Below are positions 6,659 to 15,303 of a stretch of DNA of 64,000 nt, in pieces. Under the pieces are notes generated by a model. The model ran no database searches. It was not told the DNA's origin and saw only the letters and a list, made by a program, of their open reading frames with translations. Source of the DNA: Sphingobacterium lactis (GTDB taxonomy: Bacteria; Bacteroidota; Bacteroidia; Sphingobacteriales; Sphingobacteriaceae); contig NZ_CP049246.1 in assembly GCF_011046555.1 (NCBI RefSeq), forward strand, positions 3,906,001 to 3,970,000, written 5' to 3'. Position numbers and translations under genes: made by a program. The stretch's first letter is position 1. Each line of letters begins with the position of its first letter.

Positions 6659-9595
6659 CTACAGATCTTCATGCAGTCTGAAGCCCAGTTTCCGCATACT
6701 GAGTACCTCCACACTGTACACGCCAAATTCTTCCATGATACGACCATGCAGCTCATAGAACCCGGCTCCCTGGAAAGGGTACTGCCGAAGGACAGGCGGA
6801 AAGTGGACCGTATCCAGCCAATCGCCATCGGCATCCAGAAAAGTTCCAAAGCACATCCGCTCGCCCTTGATGGTGCGGGTCTCCTTCAGGGTCACCATAC
6901 GCCCGACCATCTTGACCTGCTGCCCCAGGCATTGCTCCATATCCCGGACATATTTCGTTCCCACCAAGTATCGCTTGTCCAACAGTTCGTAAAAGTCGCC
7001 TACAACGAAGCCCAACAGATCCAATTCATCCTTCAGGTCCTCCAATCGGTTCTCCTCGAAGACAGGCAGTGAAAACTTAACCTCCTCGGTTTGGAATAGC
7101 GTGACGGGCAACTCCTTCTCGGTACGCTTGTTTCGGAAGTTGGCCTCCCAGAGTAATGTTTTCTTGTCCAGCCCCGTGAAGCGTAGGGCGCCGATACGGA
7201 TCAGGATATTCAACTGTTCCGGCGCAGGGTGCAAACGCTGCAGCACATCGTTCAGGCTGAGGTACGGCCCGTTCCGCTCGCGCTCATCCACAATCGCCTG
7301 TCCAAATTCCTGCTCTAGCCCCTGCAAGTGGATAAACCCCACATACACCCGGTCGCCATGGATATTCGTCAGGTAGTCGCTATAATTTAGGCAGGGCAGC
7401 TCCACGGTTCCCCCGTTGCGGCGCAACTCGTGAAAGTAAAATTCCGTCCGGTAGAAACCTCCAAAGTTATTGATCACCGCAACATAGAATTCGCAGGGAT
7501 AATAGGTCTTCAGGTACAAGCTCTGGTAACTCTCCACCGCAAAGGATGCCGAATGTCCCTTGGCAAAGGAATAGCCACCGAAGCTTTCCATCTGTCGCCA
7601 GACCTCCGCGGTAATTTCCTCCGGATAGCCCATCTCGCGGCAGTTCGAAAAGAACTTCTCCCGCATCAGCTCAAACTTGTTCTCCGAACGGTACTTTCCA
7701 CTCATCGCCCGACGCAGGATATCCGCTTCCTCCAGGGAAATCCCTCCAAAATGATGCGCCACCTTGATCACATCCTCTTGGTAGACCATGACACCAAAGG
7801 TTTCCTCCAGCAACTCCTTCATCTTGGGGTGCAGGTACTCCACCTTATCGCGGTCGTGATACCGCTCGATATATTGCTTCATCATGCCCGACTGCGCAAC
7901 ACCGGGACGAATAATGGAACTCGCAGCAACCAGTGTCAGGTAATCCGAACATTTCAGCTTCCCCAGCAATTGCCGCATCGCCGGACTCTCGATATAAAAA
8001 CAGCCGATCGTATCCGCCTTCCGGATCATCTCCGCCAACTTCGGGTCGTCCAGCAACTTATCCACCTGATGGATATCGATATGCTTGCCGCGGTTTTGCC
8101 GCACCAGCTCCAGCGCATCCTTGATATGCCCGAGTCCACGCTGGCTCAGGATATCAAACTTGAACAGCCCCACCCGATCCGCCTCGAACATATCCATATG
8201 CAGCGTACGGAACCCCTTGGGCGGCAATTCCAGCACGCCGTATTGATTCAGGGGCTCCTCGCTGATCAGAACACCGCCGGCATGCACACTGATATTCCCC
8301 GGGAAGTTCAACAGCAGTGCACCATATTTCTGAATCCATCGTTGGATCTTATCCTCGGCATTCCACTCCCGCTTGCGCACCAGCTCATCGATCTCCTCCT
8401 TCGGCAATCCGAATACCTTCCCCAACTCCCGAACAATGGCACGCCGTTGAAAGGTGCTGTACATCCCCAAAAGGGAAACATGCTGGTGGCCATAACGCAT
8501 AAAGAGGTATTCGAAGATCGCATCGCGATCTTTCCAGCTGAAGTCAATATCAAAATCGGGCGGTGAGGTCCGGTTGGGATTTAGGAACCGCTCGAAATAG
8601 AGATCCAGTTTAATGGGGTCGACGTCGGTAATCCGTAAACAATAGGCGACCACCGAATTGGCACCGCTGCCCCGACCGACATGGTAAAAACCCTGCTCAT
8701 TGGCATACCGCAACATATCCCAGACGATAAGGAAATAAGCGTTGAAACCGGATTGTGCAATGATCGCCAATTCCTTCTCCACCCTTTCCATGGCCTGCCG
8801 GTTCTTCACGCCATAACGGATCTTACAGCCTTCGACCGCCAGCTTATGCAGCAACTCCCGATCTCCTTCCACACTGTGGCTGAAATATTTCCTGTTCTTA
8901 TCGGCGTGGAACTCCATCTCGATCGAACAACTATCCAAGACCTCCAATGTCTTGCTGATAACGGACGGAAACCGAGCGAATGCCGATACCAACAATTCCT
9001 CTTCCACAAATACCTCCTGCTCTCCGGCATAATCCTCTTTGGTCAATTTGGACAACAGGGTGTTCTTCGCAATCGCACGTAGGATACGGTGGAGATCGTA
9101 ATTGGTCTTGTCCTGATAGGTCACCGGTTGCAGGATCACCCAGCAGTTCGCCTGTAGGGCTTCCCGCCAACTCAATTTATTCAGGTCTTCCTGTTTCAGG
9201 CCAATCAGTTCGCCTGACTGCAGGCTATCCAGAGCGGGATGGTCCTTGAAAACATAGATCACCCAGATATCATCCAATGGAAAGGGCGGCCGTTCCGGAA
9301 AGGGCATCTTCCGCTGCTTGTATTCCGAAAGGAAACGGTGAATCAGCAACAGACCGGCGTTGTTCTTCGCCAATAGAATATAGCACAGTTGATTTTCATT
9401 GCGCACCTCCACACCGAGGATAGGCTTGATGCCCACCTCCCGACACTTCAGGACAAAATCCCAACAGTCTGCAGTGCTGTTGATATTCGTCAAAGCCATC
9501 GCCTTCACCCCCAACTGCTGCGCACGCTCCACCAGATCCTTTGTAGGATAGGTCCCATAGTGAAAACTAAACCAGGTCTTGCAATTCAAAAACAT
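6659..9595 (-). CDS. dnaE2: DNA polymerase III alpha-type, DnaE2/ImuC-like error-prone polymerase
   Basis: At 978 residues this C-family polymerase is shorter than replicative DnaE and lacks the long C-terminal extension. The palm motif PPDFDIDFSW places catalytic aspartates at 349 and 351. Other C-family blocks are GRGSGANSVVAYCL (~308), HAGGVLIS (~435), KFDILSQRGLGHIKDAL (~480) and YQEDVIKVAHHFGG (~610). The N-terminal PHP domain is degenerate: where active enzymes have H-x-H and T-D-H, this protein has N4-C5-K6 and T36-N37-I38, so PHP proofreading is probably absent. Such polymerases act with a Y-family partner in translesion synthesis; dinB lies 5.7 kb away. A palindromic operator like that of dinB is 29 bp upstream of the start. 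Confidence 0.88.
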   Translation of the reverse strand: MFLNCKTWFSFHYGTYPTKDLVERAQQLGVKAMALTNINSTADCWDFVLKCREVGIKPILGVEVRNENQLCYILLAKNNAGLLLIHRFLSEYKQRKMPFPERPPFPLDDIWVIYVFKDHPALDSLQSGELIGLKQEDLNKLSWREALQANCWVILQPVTYQDKTNYDLHRILRAIAKNTLLSKLTKEDYAGEQEVFVEEELLVSAFARFPSVISKTLEVLDSCSIEMEFHADKNRKYFSHSVEGDRELLHKLAVEGCKIRYGVKNRQAMERVEKELAIIAQSGFNAYFLIVWDMLRYANEQGFYHVGRGSGANSVVAYCLRITDVDPIKLDLYFERFLNPNRTSPPDFDIDFSWKDRDAIFEYLFMRYGHQHVSLLGMYSTFQRRAIVRELGKVFGLPKEEIDELVRKREWNAEDKIQRWIQKYGALLLNFPGNISVHAGGVLISEEPLNQYGVLELPPKGFRTLHMDMFEADRVGLFKFDILSQRGLGHIKDALELVRQNRGKHIDIHQVDKLLDDPKLAEMIRKADTIGCFYIESPAMRQLLGKLKCSDYLTLVAASSIIRPGVAQSGMMKQYIERYHDRDKVEYLHPKMKELLEETFGVMVYQEDVIKVAHHFGGISLEEADILRRAMSGKYRSENKFELMREKFFSNCREMGYPEEITAEVWRQMESFGGYSFAKGHSASFAVESYQSLYLKTYYPCEFYVAVINNFGGFYRTEFYFHELRRNGGTVELPCLNYSDYLTNIHGDRVYVGFIHLQGLEQEFGQAIVDERERNGPYLSLNDVLQRLHPAPEQLNILIRIGALRFTGLDKKTLLWEANFRNKRTEKELPVTLFQTEEVKFSLPVFEENRLEDLKDELDLLGFVVGDFYELLDKRYLVGTKYVRDMEQCLGQQVKMVGRMVTLKETRTIKGERMCFGTFLDADGDWLDTVHFPPVLRQYPFQGAGFYELHGRIMEEFGVYSVEVLSMRKLGFRLHEDL

Positions 9596-9623
9596 ATTGC
9601 AAGATTAGGAATTATTTGGCTAT

Positions 9624-9644
9624 TTTGCTAATATTTTTAGTATT
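9624..9644. promoter_or_regulatory. Candidate repressor operator upstream of dnaE2
   Basis: The 21-bp site has the core CTAA (9628-9631) and TTTTTAGTA (9634-9642). Aligned without gaps to the perfect palindrome in front of dinB (16522-16542), 15 of 21 positions agree, including CTAA and TTTTAGTA. It lies 29 bp before the dnaE2 ATG. By analogy with SOS mutagenesis cassettes it may bind a LexA-like or S24/XRE repressor; no such regulator is encoded in the window. Confidence 0.5.
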
Positions 9645-9730
9645 TAACAACGAGTAATAAATGTATTTTTCTAATAAACAAAGAGTTAACAACAATTCGT
9701 AGTGAACAGTTTTATGCTAAATAAAAATCA

Positions 9731-10660
9731 TTACTCTTCCCAGATCCATTCGAATTGCATGGAAACAGCCAAATGATCGGAAAGTGCATAACCATCGGCA
9801 TTGCGGAAATAATCCAACTCGACCTGATAGTCGATAGGGTTGAACTTCAGTTTGTCGCCATTTCTGAAAAAGATCTTATCGAGACTTTCGGTATCGTTGT
9901 TTAAGCTCAACATGTGCTGGGCGAGGAACTTTGGAATGACTTCCGGGAAAACGCCTTTGCGGTAGTATTGCACCCACCCGTCGGTCAAGCCGGTGGTCAC
10001 CAGGAATTCATGAAGATTATCTTTCTTGAAGGCGTAATGGGCATTGAAATCCCCCATGACGATTAACGGTCTATTTTCGGAATGTTCCAGGATGTAGTTT
10101 GCCAATTGGCGGATATTCTCCCGTCTTGCGCGGGCGGCGCGACCATTGTCGCTGGAATTGGCATGTACATTATAGACATCCACAACCACCTTATTGGCCA
10201 GTTGGATCTGCGAATAGGTAAACCCTTTCACCGTCCAACAATCCGGACCGGAACAGTGCCGCCAGGGAATGCGCTTATAGGAAATAATGGGAAATTTAGA
10301 CAGGGTATTGAGGCCATCGCCAACGGGGATCTTGCCCTTGGTATCCGTCCGGTATGGATGTTCATTTTTGGAATAGAACGAGGTGTTGTAATTGAAATCC
10401 TCCTGTACATTCACGATATCAAAGCGATGTACCTTTTCGCCAATTTCGGCGATACTCACTTTTCGGGGCATCTTTGCAGCGGATATCCCTTGGGGAAGTC
10501 CCGCAATATTGTAGGTGAGAATGGAAATCTTTCCCTGAAGCAGGTTGTCCTCGGTCTGTTCCTCATTCGGAAAGTCTACAGCAATTAATTTATTTTTCAT
10601 GCCCTTGAAAATAAATAGCAAAACAATAATTAACGCTGCAAGAATTAAAAGTATGGTCAT
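9731..10660 (-). CDS. Membrane-anchored endonuclease/exonuclease/phosphatase (EEP) family protein
   Basis: A 309-residue EEP-fold hydrolase. Residues 1-20 are one hydrophobic helix without a clear cleavage site, so the enzyme is probably tethered with its catalytic domain outside the cytoplasm. Visible EEP motifs are ILTYNIAGLPQG (metal-binding Asn), NVQEDFNYN (catalytic Glu), VMGDFNAHY (Asp/Asn pair) and the C-terminal LSDHLAVS (Asp-His dyad). The TYNIAGLP start resembles the sphingomyelinase C-like and DNase I-like branch, so the substrate could be a phospholipid, sphingolipid or nucleic acid. It is a paralogue of the next gene upstream, with which it shares motif spacing and the sequence YALSDHLAVS versus QPLSDHCAIS. 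Confidence 0.82.
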   Translation of the reverse strand: MTILLILAALIIVLLFIFKGMKNKLIAVDFPNEEQTEDNLLQGKISILTYNIAGLPQGISAAKMPRKVSIAEIGEKVHRFDIVNVQEDFNYNTSFYSKNEHPYRTDTKGKIPVGDGLNTLSKFPIISYKRIPWRHCSGPDCWTVKGFTYSQIQLANKVVVDVYNVHANSSDNGRAARARRENIRQLANYILEHSENRPLIVMGDFNAHYAFKKDNLHEFLVTTGLTDGWVQYYRKGVFPEVIPKFLAQHMLSLNNDTESLDKIFFRNGDKLKFNPIDYQVELDYFRNADGYALSDHLAVSMQFEWIWEE

Positions 10661-10716
10661 TGATGAATTTAAATAATAAACTACATTAAATCGGTTGGTT
10701 CATTGCTGGTTCAAAC

Positions 10717-11718
10717 TTAAGGCGTGGCCCCTTCAATTTCCTCTGCACTGTCGAGCAGCTCCCATTTCATGGTCAGTGAAATGGCGCAATGATCGGATAA
10801 AGGCTGCCCCTTTTCATTGGAGAACATCGCCTGTTCCACTTGGTATGTTTCGGGATGCATGATCAATGCATCGGTATTTCGGAAGAAAATCTTATCGATG
10901 CTTTCGCAATCGTTATGGACCTCCAGCGCATGGGAAGCAACAAAGTTGGCCTGATGGTCGGGAAGTTTTCCCTGGTTGCGCAGCACGACCCAAGAATCGG
11001 AAAGGCCAAGTTCCGCTTGAAAATCACGTACATTATCTTCTGCAAAAGCATAATGGGCATTGAAATCCCCCATGATGAGAACGGCCCTGTCCTTAGATTT
11101 TTCGTGAATATAGGCTGCTATCTGCTGTAAGTTCTTCTTCCTTGCCGCTACCGCACTGCTGTTGTTTTGCGCAGTAGCGTGGATGTTGTACACATCTAAA
11201 GTTACTGATTTCGTCAATTGAATCCGCGAGAGACTGAATCCCTTGGGCGTGAGGCAATCGCTCCCACTGCAATCCTTCCAGGCCACACGGTCCGTAAAGA
11301 GAATCGGGTATTTCGAAAGCGTGCTCAAGCCATCCCCGAAAGGAACACCACCCATACTCTCCGTACGGAAAGGATGCGTATTCATGGCGTAAAATTCCGC
11401 GTTATAATTGAAATCTTCCTGTGCATTGACAATATCAAATCCGCTTACCTGCTCCCCAATCCGTTCGATGCTCGAGGAACGCTCGGTCTCGGCACTTGAG
11501 ATAATGGCCGGAAGACCCGCGATATTATAGGTCAGCAGCGACAATTCGCCCGAGGTGGCATCTGTCAGCTCCATATAGGCTGCAGGATGATTCGACCGCG
11601 AACCCTGACTGCGCTTAAAACTGAATAACAAAAGGACCAAAATAAAGAGGGACAAACCGCCGATAAATCTGAAATTCCAGGCTTTACTTTTTTGAGGATA
11701 AGGAAGGTTGATTAACAT
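10717..11718 (-). CDS. EEP family phosphodiesterase, paralogue of the neighbour
   Basis: A 333-residue EEP-fold protein with an N-terminal membrane helix (about residues 15-35, FRFIGGLSLFILVLLLFSF). The motifs repeat those of the downstream gene: LLTYNIAGLPAI, NAQEDFNYNAEF, IMGDFNAHYAFAEDN and LSDHCAISLTM. The two share enough aligned segments (GDGLSTLSKYPI / GDGLNTLSKFPI; DCLTPKGFSLSRIQL / DCWTVKGFTYSQIQL) to be a tandem duplication. The 56-bp gap between them suggests one transcript. A good promoter lies at 11741-11768. A lipid phosphodiesterase acting on the sphingolipids typical of this group is attractive but unproven. Confidence 0.82.
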   Translation of the reverse strand: MLINLPYPQKSKAWNFRFIGGLSLFILVLLLFSFKRSQGSRSNHPAAYMELTDATSGELSLLTYNIAGLPAIISSAETERSSSIERIGEQVSGFDIVNAQEDFNYNAEFYAMNTHPFRTESMGGVPFGDGLSTLSKYPILFTDRVAWKDCSGSDCLTPKGFSLSRIQLTKSVTLDVYNIHATAQNNSSAVAARKKNLQQIAAYIHEKSKDRAVLIMGDFNAHYAFAEDNVRDFQAELGLSDSWVVLRNQGKLPDHQANFVASHALEVHNDCESIDKIFFRNTDALIMHPETYQVEQAMFSNEKGQPLSDHCAISLTMKWELLDSAEEIEGATP

Positions 11719-11740
11719 ATCTCGTTCATTGCACCTATAG

Positions 11741-11768
11741 CAAAAATAAGTTTCCGCCTTTAACCCAA
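11741..11768 (-). promoter_or_regulatory. Promoter of the tandem EEP genes
   Basis: Read on the minus strand, TATTTTTG (11748-11741) is an exact TAnnTTTG -7 box followed by C, and TTG (11768-11766) lies 17 nt upstream. The predicted start of transcription is about 16 nt before the ATG at 11718. The spacing is about 2 nt shorter than the usual 19. Confidence 0.5.
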
Positions 11769-11816
11769 TTTTTAATTATCATTAAAGGTTTGTTGAGTTA
11801 ATGTGTAGGAGATATT

Positions 11817-11841
11817 AACAGTTTACGGATAGTAAACAGTT
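11817..11841. promoter_or_regulatory. Inverted repeat in the EEP/glycosyltransferase divergent region
   Basis: AACAGTTTAC and GTAAACAGTT flank the 5-bp spacer GGATA; the inner six bases of each arm are perfectly complementary. It lies between the two divergent transcription units and could be an operator. Low confidence because the region is AT-rich. Confidence 0.3.
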
Positions 11842-11898
11842 CTATCATAAATACTTAACATTAAGTTATCAATTACTACATATCGGAAATCTAATTTT

Positions 11899-11917
11899 AG
11901 CAATTAGACAAATTGCT
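11899..11917 (+). promoter_or_regulatory. Inverted repeat just before the glycosyltransferase operon start
   Basis: AGCAATT (11899-11905) and AATTGCT (11911-11917) are perfect inverted copies around AGACA. A -7-like TAATTTTA (11892-11899) overlaps its left end and the ATG is at 11924, so the repeat lies in the leader or at the transcription start. It could be an operator or a 5' hairpin. Confidence 0.35.
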
Positions 11918-11923
11918 GATAGA

Positions 11924-13105
11924 ATGAAAAAAGTCGCTTTTTTTTCGGAGATCCTTATAGAGGACTTCGATGGAGCATCTAGAACCATGTTTCAGATTAT
12001 AAACCGGATAGACAGCAGCTCTTTTTCCTACCTCTTTATTCACGGAAAAGGTCCCGATAAGGTCCAATCACACCAAAGCTATCAAGTTCCTACCCTACGG
12101 ATTCCCATCAATGAGGATTACAGTTTTGCGGTACCACAATTGACAAAGGCCAAGCTGGAAGCGGCCCTCGATGAGTTCCAACCGGATGTGATCCATATCG
12201 CGACCCCCTCTCTGCTCGGGTTCTTCGCCTTAAAATATGCGAAGCGTAAAAACATACCGGTCATAAGTATCTACCATACGCATTTCATCTCCTATATCGC
12301 CTACTACCTCCGGAATCTCAGCACGCTGATCCGTCCGGTGGAATATTGGATGCGCAAGGCCATGCTCCGCTTTTACAACAGCTGCCAGAAGATCTATGTT
12401 CCGGCCCATAACATTATGGAAGAGCTGAAAGAGATCGGCATACATGGGGACCGCCTGGCGCTATGGCAGCGCGGGATCGACCTCAACCTGTTCAACCCCG
12501 CGAAAAGAAATCCAGCCTATATACAGTCCATCACCCATAACCAAAAACCCAATATCCTGTTTGCGAGCAGGTTGGTATGGGAGAAGAACGTACAGACGTT
12601 GATTGCGATCTATCAGCAGTTGAAAAGGTCCGGTGTGGATTGCAATTTTATCGTTGCTGGCGATGGCTCGGCTTATGAGGATGCACGGCAGCAGATGCCA
12701 GAAGCATTTTTCCTGGGCAAACTCAACCACGGTGAGCTTTCCAAGCTGTATGCCTCCTCCGACGTATTTGTCTTCACCTCCACTTCGGAGACCTATGGGA
12801 ATGTGGTCATCGAAGCCATGGCATCGGGACTTCCCTGTGTCATTGCCAATGGTGGCGGAAGTGCCAGCCTAGTGGAGCACGACCTTAACGGGTTCAAGTG
12901 TACCCCGAACAATCCGTTGGAATATGTGTACTACATCGACAAGATCCTGAAGGATGAGCGCGTGAAGAACCGCCTGCAACACGAAGGTCTTGCCTATGTG
13001 CAGCAATTGGATTGGACAAGTTTGGCCAATACCTATTTCGCGGATATCTGTGCACTGTCGCGTGCCCCAATGAATACCCTGAACTGGGCCAGCAACGCAT
13101 CATGA
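11924..13105 (+). CDS. Glycosyltransferase family 4 (GT-B fold)
   Basis: A 393-residue GT-B retaining glycosyltransferase. The N-terminal acceptor domain starts MKKVAFFSEILIEDFDGASR, and the C-terminal nucleotide-sugar domain carries NILFASRLVWEKNVQTLI and the GT4 E-x7-E signature within TSETYGNVVIEAMASGLPC. Related enzymes glycosylate diacylglycerol, sphingolipids or polysaccharide precursors. The next gene encodes a flippase-like membrane protein and overlaps by ATGA; a second GT4 gene follows, so the trio probably builds and moves a membrane glycolipid. The lipid acceptor is inferred from context only. Confidence 0.87.
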   Translation: MKKVAFFSEILIEDFDGASRTMFQIINRIDSSSFSYLFIHGKGPDKVQSHQSYQVPTLRIPINEDYSFAVPQLTKAKLEAALDEFQPDVIHIATPSLLGFFALKYAKRKNIPVISIYHTHFISYIAYYLRNLSTLIRPVEYWMRKAMLRFYNSCQKIYVPAHNIMEELKEIGIHGDRLALWQRGIDLNLFNPAKRNPAYIQSITHNQKPNILFASRLVWEKNVQTLIAIYQQLKRSGVDCNFIVAGDGSAYEDARQQMPEAFFLGKLNHGELSKLYASSDVFVFTSTSETYGNVVIEAMASGLPCVIANGGGSASLVEHDLNGFKCTPNNPLEYVYYIDKILKDERVKNRLQHEGLAYVQQLDWTSLANTYFADICALSRAPMNTLNWASNAS

Positions 13106-14115
13106 GCAAGAAAACCCTGAAGGTCGTCCTTGTCCTGATCATTGTTGGCAGCATTGCTGTTTTCCTTTACAACACGGATCTACAGGCTACAAAGCAGGAG
13201 CTTCATACCATTGGGGGCAAGTTCTTCTACCTGCTGGGCATTACCTTTCTGGCGTATGTCTTCGGGACCCTATCGTGGTATGCCTGTTTGGGCGAAGGCC
13301 GGAAAAAGATCGGTATCCTGCAGCTCTTTGCCGTTCGTCAGGTGGGCGAAACAGTTGGGCAGTTCAACCCGACCAGTGTGGTCGGTGGGGACCTCTATAA
13401 AGCAGAGCTCCTGAAGCCTTATGGCATGAGGAAGGAGCTGGCGCTGCAATCCGTTGCCACCGCCCGGATCACGATCGTCCTATCCCAGATATTGCTGTTG
13501 CTGTTTGCCTGCGGTTGGCTGTTGGGGACTGATGCTGCAACGAACCTGCCTCCATCCATGAAGTGGGGAGCCTATGGCATTGTAGGCGTATTGATGGGCA
13601 TCAAACTTTCCTTTCTCTATTGGTTGATGTTCAGCAAAAAGAATCCAGCGCCTGCGGCTGAACACCCCAGCTCGCTGTTCGGCAGGTTGCGCTATCAGCT
13701 ACAGAAACTGTTGGCCGATATCCGCACAGCCTATCGCCAGAGTCCGAAGCAGTTCTGGCTCTCGTATCTGCTCGCGGCCATCCATTGGATCATCGGAAGC
13801 CTTGAGTTCTACCTGATCTTGATTTTTCTGGGCTTTGCCGTCACACCTCTGCACGGACTCCTGCTCGACATGGGCGTCATCATCTTTAAGAGTGCAGGCG
13901 CCTTTGTGCCGGGTCAACTCGGTGTGGAGGAGTTTGGCAACAAGATGATGCTGCAACTGATCGGCATCGCCGCGGGCAGTGTATGGATTTCCGCTTCTAT
14001 ACTCCGTCGGTCCAGGCAGTTGTCCTGGCTGATCATCGGGTTTATCCTTTATCTTTTTTTACGAAAAAACACACAGGCCAAATCGGCTTTTAGCAATGGA
14101 AATATTATTTGTTAG
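13102..14115 (+). CDS. LPG-synthase-TM / UPF0104 family membrane protein (flippase-like)
   Basis: A 337-residue polytopic protein starting MSKKTLKVVLVLIIVGSIAV; ATG 13102 is chosen over earlier in-frame starts because it overlaps the upstream stop as ATGA and begins at the first membrane helix. The family signature QFNPTSVVGGDLYKAELLKP is at about residue 90 and a second conserved block, GVIIFKSAGAFVPGQLGVEE, is near residue 265. About eight membrane helices are seen. The family includes the flippase half of MprF and YbhN-like proteins often linked to glycosyltransferases. Its placement between two GT4 genes supports a role in translocating or presenting a glycolipid. Confidence 0.85.
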   Translation: MSKKTLKVVLVLIIVGSIAVFLYNTDLQATKQELHTIGGKFFYLLGITFLAYVFGTLSWYACLGEGRKKIGILQLFAVRQVGETVGQFNPTSVVGGDLYKAELLKPYGMRKELALQSVATARITIVLSQILLLLFACGWLLGTDAATNLPPSMKWGAYGIVGVLMGIKLSFLYWLMFSKKNPAPAAEHPSSLFGRLRYQLQKLLADIRTAYRQSPKQFWLSYLLAAIHWIIGSLEFYLILIFLGFAVTPLHGLLLDMGVIIFKSAGAFVPGQLGVEEFGNKMMLQLIGIAAGSVWISASILRRSRQLSWLIIGFILYLFLRKNTQAKSAFSNGNIIC

Positions 14116-15286
14116 TCATAAATATCCACCTGCGACGGGCGGCATGGAAAAACAGAGCTTGGAACTTATTGATGGCGTTGCGAAGCACTGTAAGGTTCAC
14201 CGCTTGGTGTACCGCAAGGGCGAGGACAACCTGTTGCTGTTCTTCCTGCAGCTTAACAGGAATATCTTGCACCTGCTGAAAGAAAATCCAGGCATCCAAC
14301 TGATCCATTTCAATGATGGCCTCATCGCTGCGCTTGCCCTATTCCATAAGGGCTACGCCCATATCAAACGCGTCGTTACCCTACATGGACTGGATGTCGT
14401 TTTCCCGCTGCCCTATTTTCAGCAATACATTTTGCCGAAGTTCAATCGGTATGACCAGCTCATCACCGTCAGCAGGGCTACAGCGGAAGCGGCTATCCTC
14501 CGCGGTATTGCGCCGGAAAAGATAACCGTCGTTAAGAATGGAGTCGACCACGGCATGGCTACCCCCAGCCCGTCAACTCTCGCTGAACTTTCCCTATTAT
14601 ACCCTGTACTGCTCAAGCATAAATCGTACATGCTGACCTTGGGCAGACCCGTGAAGAGAAAGGGCTTCTCGTGGTTCCTACGGGAAGTCGTGCCCACGCT
14701 CCCACCCGATTTCCACCTCCTGATGGTCGGGCCTTTTGAGGCCAGGAAAAGCCTGACTGAAAGGCTATTGGGTCTTTTACCCCAAAAGCTCTACCATCTG
14801 CTGACCCTATTTCTGGGATACCCCTCGGATCAGGGAGAAATTCGGAAACTGCTAAAACAGGGGCACCTCCAGGATCGGGTGACCCATCTGGGGAAGGTCC
14901 CTTTTGCACACCTGCATACCTTATTGGCACATGCCTCCGCTTTCCTGATGCCCAACATCAAGGTTTCCGGTGATATGGAAGGCTTCGGATTGGTCTGTCT
15001 GGAAGCATCCCTTTCCGGCACGCTCGTCCTCGCAAGTGATTGCGAGGGTATTACCGATGCCATCCTGCCCTATAAGAACGGTCTATTGCTCCCTGCCGGC
15101 AATGCACGGGCCTGGAAGGAACAGATAGTTAAGGTCCTCGAAGATCCTGCTTTCTTTAAACAGCGGGCGCTGGAGTTCCGCGACTATAGCCGCCAACATT
15201 ATGGATGGGAGAAAATGGCGCTGGATTACGTGCAGGTTTTTCAGGATATAGTACAAGAGGAAATCAATGTGCGGCAGGTCGGTTAA
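14096..15286 (+). CDS. Glycosyltransferase family 4, second enzyme of the operon
   Basis: A 396-residue GT-B glycosyltransferase with the N-terminal glycine-rich loop in SHKYPPATGGMEKQSLEL, a donor-binding segment YMLTLGRPVKRKGFSWFL, and the E-x7-E signature in MEGFGLVCLEASLSGTLVLA. It starts 20 bp inside the flippase gene, so translation is probably coupled. It ends 17 bp before the convergent dinB stop. A likely role is addition of a second sugar in the same glycolipid pathway as the first glycosyltransferase. Substrates cannot be read from the sequence. Confidence 0.87.
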   Translation: MEILFVSHKYPPATGGMEKQSLELIDGVAKHCKVHRLVYRKGEDNLLLFFLQLNRNILHLLKENPGIQLIHFNDGLIAALALFHKGYAHIKRVVTLHGLDVVFPLPYFQQYILPKFNRYDQLITVSRATAEAAILRGIAPEKITVVKNGVDHGMATPSPSTLAELSLLYPVLLKHKSYMLTLGRPVKRKGFSWFLREVVPTLPPDFHLLMVGPFEARKSLTERLLGLLPQKLYHLLTLFLGYPSDQGEIRKLLKQGHLQDRVTHLGKVPFAHLHTLLAHASAFLMPNIKVSGDMEGFGLVCLEASLSGTLVLASDCEGITDAILPYKNGLLLPAGNARAWKEQIVKVLEDPAFFKQRALEFRDYSRQHYGWEKMALDYVQVFQDIVQEEINVRQVG

Positions 15287-15303
15287 TACCCTGCCGAAAG
15301 GCT

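Noticed and set aside
7430..8566. 378-codon open frame on the plus strand inside dnaE2
   Set aside because: It is antisense to strongly conserved polymerase motifs; its His/Gln/Leu-rich composition is typical of a shadow frame.
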